Assembly: GCA_902805475.1 (NCBI GenBank)
Contig: CADCSX010000012.1
Coordinates: forward strand, 1,364,001-1,428,000
DNA length: 64,000 nt
From: Entonaema liquescens
Lineage: Eukaryota > Ascomycota > Sordariomycetes > Xylariales > Xylariaceae
Direction: 5' to 3'
A program made the position numbers and the translations under genes. Every line of letters begins with the position of its first letter. Positions within the stretch are counted from its first letter, which is position 1. The notes below the pieces were generated by a model. The model worked only from the letters and a program-made list of their open reading frames with translations. It did not search any database and was not told where the DNA came from. Of this stretch, positions 24,896 through 36,929 are shown in pieces.

Positions 24896-25465
24896 GCTTT
24901 TGTAAAAGAGGTAGGCAGCCAACATATTCACTTCCAAACATGAGTGCTTAAAAATTACTATTACTTCGTGATATCACTTCGAAGCATTATAATCATTATA
25001 ATTTGTACTAGCCGACTTATTACACAAGCATATCCGTATGCCGTTAAGAGAACTGGTTTCTACTGAATCATTACGTAGTAGTTTTGCTTTTTACATGCTT
25101 GCGGTTCACAAGGTTCACGCCAGACTTATTAGTGTAACGAAGAAATAAAGTAGTATATGATCAACCTCGGCTGGAATTGTCTAGTCCACCCTGTGCTTGA
25201 ATGGGCCTCCTAAAAGTAAAGCACCTCATATTCCCTTTTCCCTTGGAGTAATACAGCCCCAATCTCTCGACCATTATCAGAACTTTTCGTAGATACGAGT
25301 CTCGACTGGGATACATTCGCAACGGTGGAAGCTCCGAATACGTCGCGCCCTGGCTAGGAACATTACGGGCTCGTGAGAAATTATTGGGTTTGTGGTGTTT
25401 TAAGAGCTACCTTACTGTTAGACCTTGAGTTTTTCTAGAACGAATATGATTATGGGGGATATACC
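24896..25465. other. Convergent 3' intergenic spacer
   Basis: AT-rich spacer between the release-factor-like gene and actin. No feature was recognised. Confidence 0.55.
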
Positions 25466-27056
25466 TTAAAAGCACTTGCGGTGGACGATCGAGGGACCGC
25501 TCTCGTCGTACTCCTGCTTGGAGATCCACATTTGCTGGAAGGTAGACAAAGAAGCCAAGATGGAACCACCGATCCAGACGGAGTACTTTCGCTCAGGGGG
25601 AGCGATAATCCTGACCTTCATGGAAGACGGGGCCAAGGCGGTGATCTCCTTCTGCATACGGTCGGAGAGACCAGGGTACATGGTAGTACCACCAGACTGT
25701 GGAGAACACGTTAGTATTGGTATTGGAGCTATATAGGTGATTAACACATACCATGACAATGTTGCCGTAGAGGTCCTTTCGAACATCGACATCACACTTC
25801 ATGATGGAGTTGAAAGTAGTGACGTGGATACCGCCGCTCTCAAGACCGAGGACGGAAGGCTGGAACAGAGCCTCAGGGGCGCGGAATCGCTCATTGCCAA
25901 TAGTAATGACCTGACCATCAGGAAGCTCGTAGGACTTTTCCAAGCTGGAGCTCTGGGCGGCAGTCTGGATCTCCTGCTCGAAGTCAAGGGCGACGTAGCA
26001 GAGCTTCTCCTTGATATCTCGGACGATTTCTCGCTCGGCGGTGGTGGAGAAGCTGTAACCGCGCTCAGCGAGAATCTTCATGAGGTAATCCGTCAAGTCA
26101 CGACCAGCCATATCAACACGGGCAATGGCGTGGGGAAGAGAGAAACCCTCGTAGATAGGAACAACGTGAGTAACACCATCACCGGAGTCGAGCACGATAC
26201 CAGTGGTACGACCGGAAGCGTACAGAGACAGAACAGCCTGGATGGAGACGTAGAAGGCGGGTGCGTTGAAAGTCTCGAAGACGATTTGTGTCATCTTCTC
26301 ACGGTTAGACTTCGGGTTGATAGGGGCCTCCGTCAGCAGAACGGGGTGCTCCTCAGGAGCCACACGCAGCTCGTTGTAGAATGTGTGATGCCAGATCTTC
26401 TCCATGTCATCCCAGTTGGTAACGACACCGTGCTCGATGGGGTATCGTAGGGTTAGGATACCACGCTTCGACTGTGCCTCATCACCAACGTAGGAGTCCT
26501 TCTGACCCATACCAATCATGATACTGGCATATCGTTAGACACCGTTCGTGCGCGTAGAATTATACGTGGAGTATATCGGACCAACTACTTACCCATGGTG
26601 GCGAGGACGACCAACGATGGACGCTGTATTAACATGTTAGAAGGCATTTTCAAATTTAGGCCCATCGATGAGGCTGAAGCGGGGGCGATGGTTGGGCAAA
26701 GATGGGAACTTACGGAAAACAGCTCGGGGAGCATCGTCACCGGCGAAACCGGCCTTGCACATACCCGAACTGGGATTAAGTCAGCTCGAGTATTCTAACA
26801 TTATTTATTTCGAAGCTAATATCGAAGGTTTTGGATGGTGATTGGATGGTGATTGGATTTAGATCATCCCAAGAACGACGTGCGCTTCGGGATGCGGTGA
26901 GACGAGGTTATATCTTACCCATTGTCGATAACGAGAGCAGCAACTTCCTCTGTGATGAAAAGAAAAGTTAGTTATGATGAACTCGTCGGTGCCTCGAAAA
27001 AACCAGTTGGCTTCGAGAGGGGAGCTAAAGTTAAAAAGGAGCAACATACCCTCCAT
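25466..27056 (-). CDS. act1: Actin
   Basis: This is conventional actin, 375 residues. Six exons on the minus strand are inferred: 27050-27056, 26919-26949, 26714-26769, 26593-26623, 25752-26523 and 25466-25696. They sum exactly to 376 codons. The first coding exon is only 7 nt and two others are 31 nt, so the 5' end is split by four closely spaced introns, a pattern common in filamentous fungal actins. [38 protein letters not shown], the GIVLDSGDGVTHVVPIYEG nucleotide loop and the C-terminal IVHRKCF are all visible. All introns are GT-AG. A long antisense open frame over exon 5 is a shadow. Confidence 0.98.
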
Positions 27057-29506
27057 TGTGATGGATTATGTAGTTTAGGTGTTTAAAAAGAATTAAATTA
27101 GAAGAGAATGAGGAAGTTTCTGATAACCCTTGCGATTCCCGGATCGTGAGAGCAAAAGATGGTGTTGTTGTTGTTTTCTCGACGTCTGCTGGGCAGAAGG
27201 ATGACGAGAAAAGGAGGTGTTTGGCGAGTGGAAGTTGATTTTAAGGTAGAGGAAGTCGGACAAGTTAATTGCTTCTGGGGCGAGAGTGTGGGAAAAAGGG
27301 AGGAACGAAGTTGGCTTGATGCACCGATCCCACAGTCGATGGGAGGAACTTGTGGGCCGAAACAAAAAAGAGGCGGGGCACGACCAAGTACAAATACCAG
27401 TCTGCCAGTAGAAGATACGTACGCCTATCAGCAACGCCATACCGCTTCGAAGTACCAAGGTACTTTACCTGACTTTCTAATTTTAACAGGGGTAAGAATG
27501 GCCTACGCACACAACCAATTCACTTAGACAATTACAACTGGATACAACTGGATACAAAATGGGTAGCGCACCCTTCACCGCTGACACAAAGCGGAAATAC
27601 GCCTATGTAGTAATCTGCCCAAGTAAATAAGCTCCTTCAAGTTAGGTACAAAGTAGATACCTAACATACCTAACATAGTGTACCTAACCTTGACCGTCAA
27701 GTTACATACATCCACTAAGATTAATTAATACCTTGTATTTTGTTGATGATATTAATCAGACATCTTCGAAAGCCTTCAACTTTGGATACATAAACCTCCC
27801 CGAATTGTATTAGTATCTGACAAAAAGCGTCACTAACTATTTTTACGGCTTAGTATATGGACCGATTCATCACTCGCTTTTTTATTTAGAGGTGCCTAGA
27901 ATCCCAAGCTCTTATTAGTGTAGTATATCCTTGCCAAGGCTTACTGAAAGACTTTAAGTACCTAACCCACCTCCTGAGGTTGTTGTCGCGGTCTGTGGCC
28001 TGTGGCCTGTGGCCTGTGTCCTCTGTCCTGTATACGGTACCTATATTAGTATTTACCTGGTAATCAGGGGTTAAACACTTCAGAGAATGTCTGCAACATA
28101 TCTCGTACTTGAAGATGCGCCGAGTACCGACAACCCCCCAGTCAATACCTTCCCTTCCACACACATGTTTGTAGTTTATAATGCTGCCTGTGGCTTAGCA
28201 TAAGGCATCGATTACGTATATGAGAAACCATACTCCCATCTGACACTCGAGTTGATAGGTTTGTTATGGGAAAACTTGTCGCCAAGCAGGCATCGCCGAT
28301 ACTGGTCAGAAGTTGTCAATCTCATGGGGGCGAGTGGGTTGCGTATGCAGGGGCAGGGGAATTTGTGTTGTACTATCTCTTTCTATCCCAGCCTCACTTA
28401 CCATCATCTCGACAACTATTCTACTTACGTAGATATGATGACTTGTAAAGGATCTATCTGTTCCTTCTGCTAATTCACTCCACTAGGCAGATGCTTTAAC
28501 ATCGAGATAGAATGTAACATGCCGCGTATAACCTGTGAGTTCCAACTATAGAAAAAGCTACTAGGTGGTCACGATACAAAGAAATAAGGAGCCAGGAATT
28601 TACTAACAAATAGGCATATCGATTATGCCATCATTTAATTTGGCATCGTGACATGGCAGCTCGATCAAATTTTATAAGTATATCTCGAAATACCTCTAGG
28701 GGATAAGGGCGGTCAAGACTGGAAGAAAAATAAGGCGGGGTGAGGGGCATCAGTAGTGGGGCAGCTTCAGTCATCATCGTCTTTGCTATGGCAGGAATTG
28801 AAGAGATTAGAGCGAAGCACCTTCTACACTAAAGACATACTTGCTATCTACCTAGGTATCAGCTATTCAAGTCGCCTGCCACGCCTATAGCTACTAGAAC
28901 CGCTGCAATATCAGTTATCGAAAAGGAGTTGTACCTAATTCTACCCAAATTGATAGTAGATACCTAAAGAGTCTTAGCTGCTCATTTAAATAAATTCTCT
29001 ATTCGTGATTGGCCAAAACCCATATATGTTCTCCACTCTTTCAGCTTATCAGCCCTGTCCTTGTGAAGCTTCGCGAATCTTGGGGATCTATGGAGAATAT
29101 TGTACCGTTCGTTACTCAGCCAAAATTTTGGTAAGTTGACGGACTCAAGCCTGAGTATACAATACCTACACGGGAGACTTATCTGAAAACTTCAACATAT
29201 TCCAATAGTTTTGGCATTTAGATGTGATATCTGAAATCGATCTCAGAATCTTCAACGCGAACCAATTACTCGGTAACTCAGAACCTTGTCTCACACGACG
29301 TAAAACGACGTAATCGACCAAACTTCCGTACCTTACCCTACTTTAACATCCCTTACCTTGCGGTACCCTTCTATTCTCAGCCTTTCCCGCAAAACGACGA
29401 GGGAAAAAGGACAAGATAAAATAGAGGTTAAAAAATATCACCAATTATTTAAACTTGTCGCCATTCTCCCACGAGGGATATATACCCGATCAAGGGTAGA
29501 AGAAAG
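27057..29506. other. Intergenic region between actin and Fes1
   Basis: No gene was recognised in about 2.4 kb. The part next to actin should be its promoter and 5' UTR. TACCTAAC and TTAGGTAC motifs cluster at 27636-27690, and a GTGGCCT heptamer repeat lies at about 27996-28020. Confidence 0.5.
27996..28020. repeat. GTGGCCT heptamer tandem repeat
   Basis: About three direct copies followed by degenerate GTCCT copies. It is a simple repeat seen directly. Confidence 0.65.
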
Positions 29507-30226
29507 ATGGCCGGAGAAAAAAGCCTAAACGAGCTGCTAAAATGGAGCATCGAAAACTCCACCGAAGCCAACCCCTCGGCGCCCGCGCCCAACGCGCCGC
29601 GCACAGCGCTGAACGCAGAGGCCCTCGCAGCCATCATGGGCGCGCCGTCTGACGCGGAGCTCATGCAAGCGTCCATCGAGCACATCACATCGAGCGACCC
29701 GGAGATCACGCTCGAGTCGAAGCTGACGGCGTTCGACAACCTCGAGCAGCTGGTGGAGTCGCTCGACAACGCGAACCTGCTGGCTAAGCTGGGCCTGTGG
29801 ACGCCGCTGCTCGAGCTGCTGGGCCACGAGGAGGACCAGCTGCGGCTTATGGCCGCGTGGTGTGTGGGCACCGCCGTCCAGAATAATGCCCCGAGCCAGG
29901 AACGCCTGGTCGCGCTGGGGGGCGTCGAGAAGCTCGTGAAGATGGCCCTGGGAGATAGGTTGCCGATGGAGAAGCGCGCGGGTGCTGGTGAGGATACGAC
30001 GGGGGAGAGTGTTGCCGCTGCCGATCAGGCAGAGACGAAGGAGGTGCGTCGCAAAGCGGTCTATGCGCTTAGTTCGGCTGTGAGGAATTATCAGCCCGCT
30101 TTAGACGTTGCCGCCAAGGAGCTCCGGAAGAGGGGCGAGGATGTCCAAGAGGGTATCGATGCGACGGACATGAATGCGGTGGACGGGATGATTAACGGAT
30201 TGAAGCAGAAGGCTTTGAATGCATGA
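29507..30226 (+). CDS. fes1: Hsp70 nucleotide exchange factor Fes1
   Basis: This armadillo-fold protein of 239 residues releases ADP from cytosolic Hsp70, in the HspBP1/Fes1 family. It is a single exon starting at the ATG at 29507. The N-terminus SLNELLKWSIENS and the following central region LTAFDNLEQLVESLDNANLL, with GLWTPLLELLGHEEDQLRLMAAWCVGTAVQNNAPSQ after it, are characteristic of Fes1. A later segment, RRKAVYALSSAVRNYQPAL, is another armadillo helix pair. The coding sequence is visibly richer in G+C than its flanks in its first half. It is convergent with the uL5m gene, with under 300 bp between them. Confidence 0.95.
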   Translation: MAGEKSLNELLKWSIENSTEANPSAPAPNAPRTALNAEALAAIMGAPSDAELMQASIEHITSSDPEITLESKLTAFDNLEQLVESLDNANLLAKLGLWTPLLELLGHEEDQLRLMAAWCVGTAVQNNAPSQERLVALGGVEKLVKMALGDRLPMEKRAGAGEDTTGESVAAADQAETKEVRRKAVYALSSAVRNYQPALDVAAKELRKRGEDVQEGIDATDMNAVDGMINGLKQKALNA

Positions 30227-30512
30227 GTTTCGATGGTTATGGGCGGCATGGAACAATAACATCATGGCATCATCGGCGTTAGTGGGCACATCTGGGTCAA
30301 TCAAAAAAAGGGGGGGATCTACGTGGGCATGACACACTTAGAGATATGTAGTCTCGGTTTTCTACAATCATAAAGCATCAAACAACATTTTATATCTTCT
30401 AATTGTTTTTGATTTGTTTCCACATATTGTACAACTGCATTAATCTACAGCACTGTCCCAACACGGCGGGACGACGAATATGTACATCTCCAGGGAATAT
30501 GAGTAGTATCCC

Positions 30513-31753
30513 TTAGTCTACCAGCTTGCCGTGGAACGGAATACCCAAGCTCATGCAGAGTAATCTGGCATGTCTATCGGACTTTGCCGTGGTTTCAAGG
30601 GTCATGCGGCACCCAGATATCATCTTGGATGGGTATAGCTAAATGCGCATGTAAGTAAATGGCTAATCTCATTGTACTGTTTATTTCTCTCAAACTTACA
30701 GAATAGTTGGCTTCGACCTCTGGGAATAGCAGCATATCTTGAGGTTCGAATCCCCAGTTGATGTTACCTGTGCTGTCGCCGCTGGTGCCTAGATATTGTT
30801 AATGCCTAGTTTTCTTGGAATGGTAACGGGATACAAACCCTGTATGCCCTTCCAATCCTTGATCTTTGGGAAAACTAGGTGGATGACCTTGTCCACGAAT
30901 TCCCAAGCCGCATCTCCGTAAAGAGAGCACTTTACACCTGTCTTGTCACCCTTAACGATACCCCATTGGGAAACGCTCGTTTTAGTTGTCGTCACTTCGG
31001 GACGAACACCTGTGATAGTTCGTAATACCGCCTTTCCTACTATGATATGGTCCGGGTTCTTCCTCGCCTTTGGCATGTACATAGCTAGATGTACCGCCCT
31101 GATCTCGGGGATATTCTGCCAAGTGATATTCTTTTCAAGTGGGAAGAGAACATCAGCACCTCGAGGGCCCCTCTTAGGTCGATTTTTCATATAGGGCGAT
31201 GAGTCGTCCCATTCTCGTAACCGTACCCTTTCAGGCTTATCGGGTGTTCCGGGAGGGATGTGCTGGTACATCATAGTCATGATGTCGGAGGCATTTGTTG
31301 ACTGGTAGGTATGCTTTAATCGAGGAAAGTTGAACGGCCCGGGAGCGAAGTCTCGAGCGACTGGGTCTGAGGATGGAGGCGGTTGAACTGGGTGCAAAGG
31401 TCCTCGATCATATTTAGGAGGATGGTATCGGTATCTATACAATTGAGTTTCAGTAACCCTTTCCTCTACTCAAAAGTTATATTGCAATGCATTGAATCTC
31501 AGGCATACCTCTCATGCGGTAGCTCATAATTTCTGCGACTTGCCCTCTTCCGTGGATCTGTAATTTTTATATCCCCTTTCGTGACAATTGGTGCTGCTAA
31601 ACCAGAATCATGCTCAATATCAGGTATTTCCGGCGTAGCGTCGGTGGATGCATATCTCTGAGATGTCTGAGGAGTGACCGCACAGGGTATCCAGCGCGAG
31701 GCCGTACCAAGAAGCTGACGGCTAGCTCTTGGGGCTTCTCTAAGAGCTGCCAT
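30513..31753 (-). CDS. mrpl7: Mitochondrial large-subunit ribosomal protein uL5m
   Basis: This is the mitochondrial homologue of bacterial L5, close to yeast MRPL7, a structural protein of the 54S subunit. Four exons are inferred: 31509-31753, 30839-31434, 30700-30788 and 30513-30638, giving about 351 residues. The N-terminus is an Arg/Ala/Ser-rich presequence. The uL5 core is visible as VGKAVLRTITGVRPEVTTTK, with SQWGIVKGDKTGVKCSLYG, KVIHLVFPKIKDWKGIQG and, after splicing, GNINWGFEPQDMLLFPEVE further on. The last exon holds the family's final strand and LCMSLGIPFHGKL. The second intron is 50 bp with a weak GTTTGT donor. A tRNA-like GGTTCGAATCC string at 30743 is part of the third exon on the opposite strand. 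Confidence 0.9.
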
Positions 31754-34271
31754 GATAGATTCGTGTACTGCGACACGGATTTCCTCACAGCTTACTCCCG
31801 CGCAATTGATCTACGACCTTAAGAGCTTATATGAGTGGAAATTTCCTAGGCGCATTCTCTATTCCCACGGTCCCGCAGCCATGGGAAAGTTTTTCGGCAA
31901 AACCGCTAATCCGAATACCTTTTTTTTTTTTTTTTTTTTGGTACCTATTTCCTTGAATCGAGTTTTGTGATTGGTGACTTTTCACATTAAATTCCACCCC
32001 ACGTTGTACACTACTAGGTTAGGTAATAACTCGAACCTATCATTCAATTCTTATCGATAGCTCTGCACGATGTTGTTAGTGACGGCTACGCAAACGATCC
32101 AACAATGCTGTAATTGTTTTACATGTTTAGTTGAGGTTATTCCTATTAATTCCGAAGCCAGATATGAGTTATACCCAGCGAAATTTATTATTCTTACTGC
32201 ACGCTTTGGCCCTTAACTGCTACGTATAAATCTATATCTTGATGCGGAATCGGAGTGAAGCCAGCCGGCCACCTTACATAGGTAGGTAGCCAACACTTTC
32301 TTACCTTACGAAAGGTTATAAACCAAGATGGATCGGCCGATAATACATAATATATATCGTCACCTAACATAAGTTCTTTTTAGTTTAAGATATTTAGCTT
32401 AAGAAATCGAGGAGATTCGGGATACTAGTAGCACCCGACAGTGCGGTGGTATGTCGATCAGCTGATAAATCTTCCATTGTAGCGTTCTTAGGTGTCATGG
32501 CTACGGATGCTAGCTTGTCTCTTTTTAGTATTGCATCACGATGTATATACAAATATACTTGCGGCACACCTGCGGGCATGAGACCACCCAGAATAACCAA
32601 ATATCCGGGTTTTCAACATATCACGAGATATGAAAGCTGATAACGGTAAGGCTGAAAAGCGTGGCATGTACTAGACAATACATGTAAGAATACGTACATG
32701 TAAGCAAGCACATATTTATGGCGCTGCCTACTAGGCTTCCTTTTTTTTTTTTTTCTCAAATTAATTACGCACTTCATTACGGCTGGTCTCACATTCGTAC
32801 TTGATTCGACAAAGACTTTAGCTTTCGTTGATCTGGGTAAAATCTAACCTACATCATTCCTAGGACTATGGATGATTACCTATCTCCTAACCAAATAGAT
32901 CGCCGGCCGAAGGATTCAAACTTACCTAACATACGCACATACAACACGCATGCTTAAAGTCTGATATGTTAGGTAGTATATACCTAGGCGGCTAGCGACG
33001 CCAGCAAGATCTCATTCGATCGCCTGCAGCGCCGAGGTCCGCCAATGGAGTGGGAGAAACGGCCCTTCTAGACTTCTCCTTAAGGAAAAAAAAAAAGGTT
33101 CCAATAATGTTTAAGTACATGATGTTTAAGTACGGGGGTTAGTTTACTTTTTGTTTTGCCTTGTCCCGAGAAACCTGCCAGGCGCCGCCCCTAAATCTAC
33201 ACTATACCTGCCTAAGAAGTCGCAGTTACACCTTGGCCTAGTTTTGGGTTACGTGACGCCTAGTGTACCTGATTAAAGTTGCACCTGCTGCATCTTTTAT
33301 ACATTTCAATAAAACTTACGTACCCATACCAGAGTAGATGGAATGAAATAAATTTAACCTACCTGCCTATTTTACCTTGAAAGAAACTTGCTTCAGGTCT
33401 GGCCCCGTTCGTTTCATTCTTTTCTTTCCATCGACTTACAAAAACTCATTTACACACTTACACATTACATTACATACTATATATACAGTACACACAACCA
33501 ACTGTTTTCATGTGCTCTTAGCGCCCCCGTACCTTACCTAGATTCGAGAAACATCTCTCAACAACTAATTGATTTAGGACCCCGTGGTTTTTTTTGTTTT
33601 TTTTTTCTTAAAAAAAAAAGGTTTCTTTTAGTTTTGCATCACGCGAATACGATTATATAATGTAATCAATCATCAAAAGACAAGATAAAAGCGACTTTTA
33701 GTTTCCCCATATTGGATGGCCCATAGCTCACCTTTTTTGGGGACCCTTGACGAACGCGAAACGCTCAGTTTTCTCGTTAGAAACTTTACACACGCAGCGC
33801 AGAGCCCCCCCAGTACTGCCACCGCTGCATCAATCTACTACTTCAGCCTCTGGAACTTCCTTGGCTACTGCAAGCTCCCGTTACATTTGCAAACAATTCC
33901 TCTTGCCTTCATTGTCTTCTTTTCTTTCCTCTCTTCAAACAAAAACAAACTCGACTTTAATCATCATTTTGAACCATGCAAATTCCCTTGTCGTACCACC
34001 ATCACCTCCAGCCTTAACACCAAGTCCCAGTCGCATCGACGCTCGACCCAGGCTTGGCATACCGTCTATCGGCAGTAATAGTTCAAAGCGTCGAATTCTG
34101 TTTTAAAAAAAGAGAAAACCAAAAGAGGAGTCGCCAATTACCGTCGTCGCACAGCGCATTGTCAAATACGAACATGAGCGAAGACTGGTGTCGTTGTTGT
34201 AAATCATAAATCATCGACACCTATCATCTTTATAAACCCCCTTTGAGCCAGGCCCTCTAGGCCAATTTTCA
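31754..34271. other. Divergent intergenic region
   Basis: About 2.5 kb between the divergent uL5m and ubiquitin-protease genes with no recognised gene. It contains long T and A tracts near 31919-31939, 32742-32754, 33082-33096 and 33587-33620, and several TACCTTACC/TAGGTA motifs. Open frames at 33388-33660 and 33716-34106 look random. Confidence 0.5.
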
Positions 34272-36929
34272 ATGTTGCGAGACCCCACCATGAAGACCAG
34301 CATGCCTAGGAAGTTCCTCAGTCGCCGCGAGAAGAATGGTCACCGTCGTAACAGATCGTCCGACCCGGCCCATAAAGTAAGGTGACATTGAATATGTCAC
34401 GTCTCCATCTTAATCGGCAACTTGTATTCTAACTGCATCTCTTTAGCAACACCGTCCTCTATCAGCCGAAGCCTTTTTTTCTATTTTCAAACCCGAATCG
34501 CGACAGTCTACCAATGCCGATACAGAGCGAGAAAAGGAGGGAGCTAAGGTGCGTCAGCGCAAACCTCGAACCCTCAGCTATGCTTCAAGTAGCCCTAATC
34601 GTTAATTCGAACAGATCGACGACATACGACGACGAGTTGCCGACCTAGACTTCCCCGCCCTAAGCGACGACCAGATACGATATGTGCTTAATTCTAAATA
34701 CTCCTCCGGTGATGTCGACAAGGCTATGGAACTGCTGTTATTACAGCAAGTCTCCTTATCTGGCAAGATTCTCAGTTACAACCCATCAGTCAACATGCTC
34801 GGGGCTGAAAATCGAGGAAATGTGACGTGCTATCTAGACGCACTTCTCTTTGCCATGTTTGCTAAACTTGAATCGTTCGAGTGCATGCTTAAAGGCGATT
34901 CCATGGATGAACCACAGAGGAAGTTGGCTGCACTGCTACGACTTTGGGTAAATATGCTAAGAAGCGGAAAGTTAATCGAAACCGATATGGTAGGCACTTT
35001 CCCCGAATCGTTTGTTACAATAAAATTAATATTGGTCAGACCCAGCACATTCAGGACGCTTTAGCCGCGTGTGGTTGGAGAGATGCACAACTACTAGAGC
35101 AACAAGATACATCCGAAGCCTTTGCATTCATTACGGAGACTCTTCAGCTTCCTCTCCTTACCCTACAAGTTGATCTATTCCATCAAGGTAAAAATGATGA
35201 TGCGGATCACAAAGTCGTATACGAAAGGCTTTTAAACCTTGCCGTGCCTCCAGATAATAATGGAAAGGGAATACGACTGGAAGATTGCTTAGAGGAATAC
35301 TTTAACTCCCAGGTTGATGTTCTGAGGGACAGCCTGGAGGAGAAAAAGGCAGAACGACCTGACGCAATACCGAGCTTACAGCTTGCCGATACTTCCAATG
35401 AACCTAAAAGCACAATTCGGGTCGTTACCGAGGAAGACCAGCAAGAAGGTATCGCACCCGAGTCCGAGCATGGGCCACATATAGAGCGCAGGTGGACGAT
35501 AGCCCAAGAGCCACATTTTTCAAACCTTCAAGCAGAACCAGAAGCGGAAGCTTCAGGGTCTCAGACAATTTTGCGACCACACAGAAGCCGGACTGAAAGT
35601 ATAATCCAACGAGTCATGGTCGACGAACAGGGCAACCCATCCGAATCCGATACGGCTGGTATGTTTCAGAGAGCCAAGAAGACAGCGGAAGTTGTTAGAG
35701 CTGTGACAATACCCGCTTGGCAGTTCTTTAGACTTATACGTATGCTATTCAAACTCCGTTGTAATGGCTACGAGACTAACATGGTCATAGCGTGGCATTC
35801 CCCCGCGAATAAGGAACCAGAGAGTGACCTGGAGGTTGCACGACACTTCAGCCAACGGCCGGTTGTCGGAATTTGCTTGAAACGATATATGATGGATACG
35901 AACGGTAACATGAAACGGCAGAACACATATATCGATATCCCCGATAGTTTGAGGCTGCCACATTTTATTGTTGACGAGAGACATGTGGAAGAAAGTGGAC
36001 TCGCCGCTGATTACAAGCTCGTTCTTCAGTCCGTGGTCTGCCACCGGGGGGATTCGCTACATTCCGGTCACTATGTCTCTTTTTGTCGTGTAGCCCCCAA
36101 GCTTCTCACTGATAACCGTAGACATGACAGTGATCCGCCTCCAGATTACGAAGAGGCGCAGTGGGTTAAGTTCGACGATCTTGCGATTGACAATCGGGTA
36201 ACCCTCGTTGATGACATAAAGCAATCTCTCAAGGAGGAGATGCCTTACTTACTCTTCTATCAGATCGTCCCGATAGTAGAGGTGGCAGCCAGCTCGACCG
36301 AAAGCACAGACGTCGAGCCGCCGTCATACGATGACGCGGCCCTCAATTTAACTAATTCCGAAACTTCAGCGACGCAAAGCCAGGAGAGACTCTCGGTCTC
36401 TCGTCGGCCAAGCAGCTACTTCGATAATTTAGTCCCCCAGCCTGTGGCTAACGGTGGGATACGCTTTTCAGCAGACTTAGAGTTGCCGCCACGTCGCAGC
36501 TTTGCGGATGAGGATGGATTCCTTAGCGTGTCTCGGCGAGGCAGCATCTACAATGATTCTACTATCCCCAGCCCTACGGCTGTATCAGAAGCGCCCTCAC
36601 CAGCTGTCACACCGGGAGAGGAGACTACGGCTCAAAGGCTCAGTCGGGCCGCCGCAAGATTTAGGAGCAGCAATAAAAGTAGACCCCAAAGTCAAGCTGG
36701 TGAAGGCCGCAAAAGCTTGTCGGTCACCAGATTTGGGGTCTTTATAAAGTCGAGCAAGGAACCACTGCGCGACTCAACATCGTTAGAAACTGATGATGAC
36801 TATGAGTTCGTCGAAAATATCGAAAAAGAACGCATAAAAGATAATGAAGCAGATATAACCCCTACACCAAAAAAGGGGAAGTCGAAGTCGCACCACGACA
36901 AAGGCAAGGGAAGGATAGCAAGAAGATAA
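34272..36929 (+). CDS. Ubiquitin-specific protease (USP/UCH family), first of two
   Basis: This is a cysteine deubiquitinase of about 823 residues. Exons are inferred at 34272-34376, 34447-34548, 34615-34989 and 35040-36929, all joined in phase 0. The N-terminus is basic (MPRKFLSRREKNGHRRNRSS). A short helical segment DLDFPALSDDQIRYVLNSKY resembles a UBA/CUE-like ubiquitin-binding unit. The Cys box reads NRGNVTCYLDALLFAMF with Cys141; the usual GNTC is written GNVTC. The DTSEAF box and the His box GDSLHSGHYVSFCR (His near 538) are present. The C-terminal third is low-complexity with Ser/Pro-rich repeats. Its substrate is unknown. Introns are 70, 66 and 50 bp. Confidence 0.85.

Noticed and set aside
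25737..26450. Long plus-strand frame over actin exon 5
   Set aside because: It is antisense to a highly conserved exon and reflects its codon bias.
30743..30755. tRNA-like GGTTCGAATCCCC string
   Set aside because: It is the reverse complement of part of the third uL5m exon (GFEP) and no acceptor stem or anticodon arm surrounds it.
33388..34106. Overlapping plus frames before the first ubiquitin protease
   Set aside because: They are rich in Ser, Thr and Phe from pyrimidine-rich leader sequence and do not connect to the gene by splicing.
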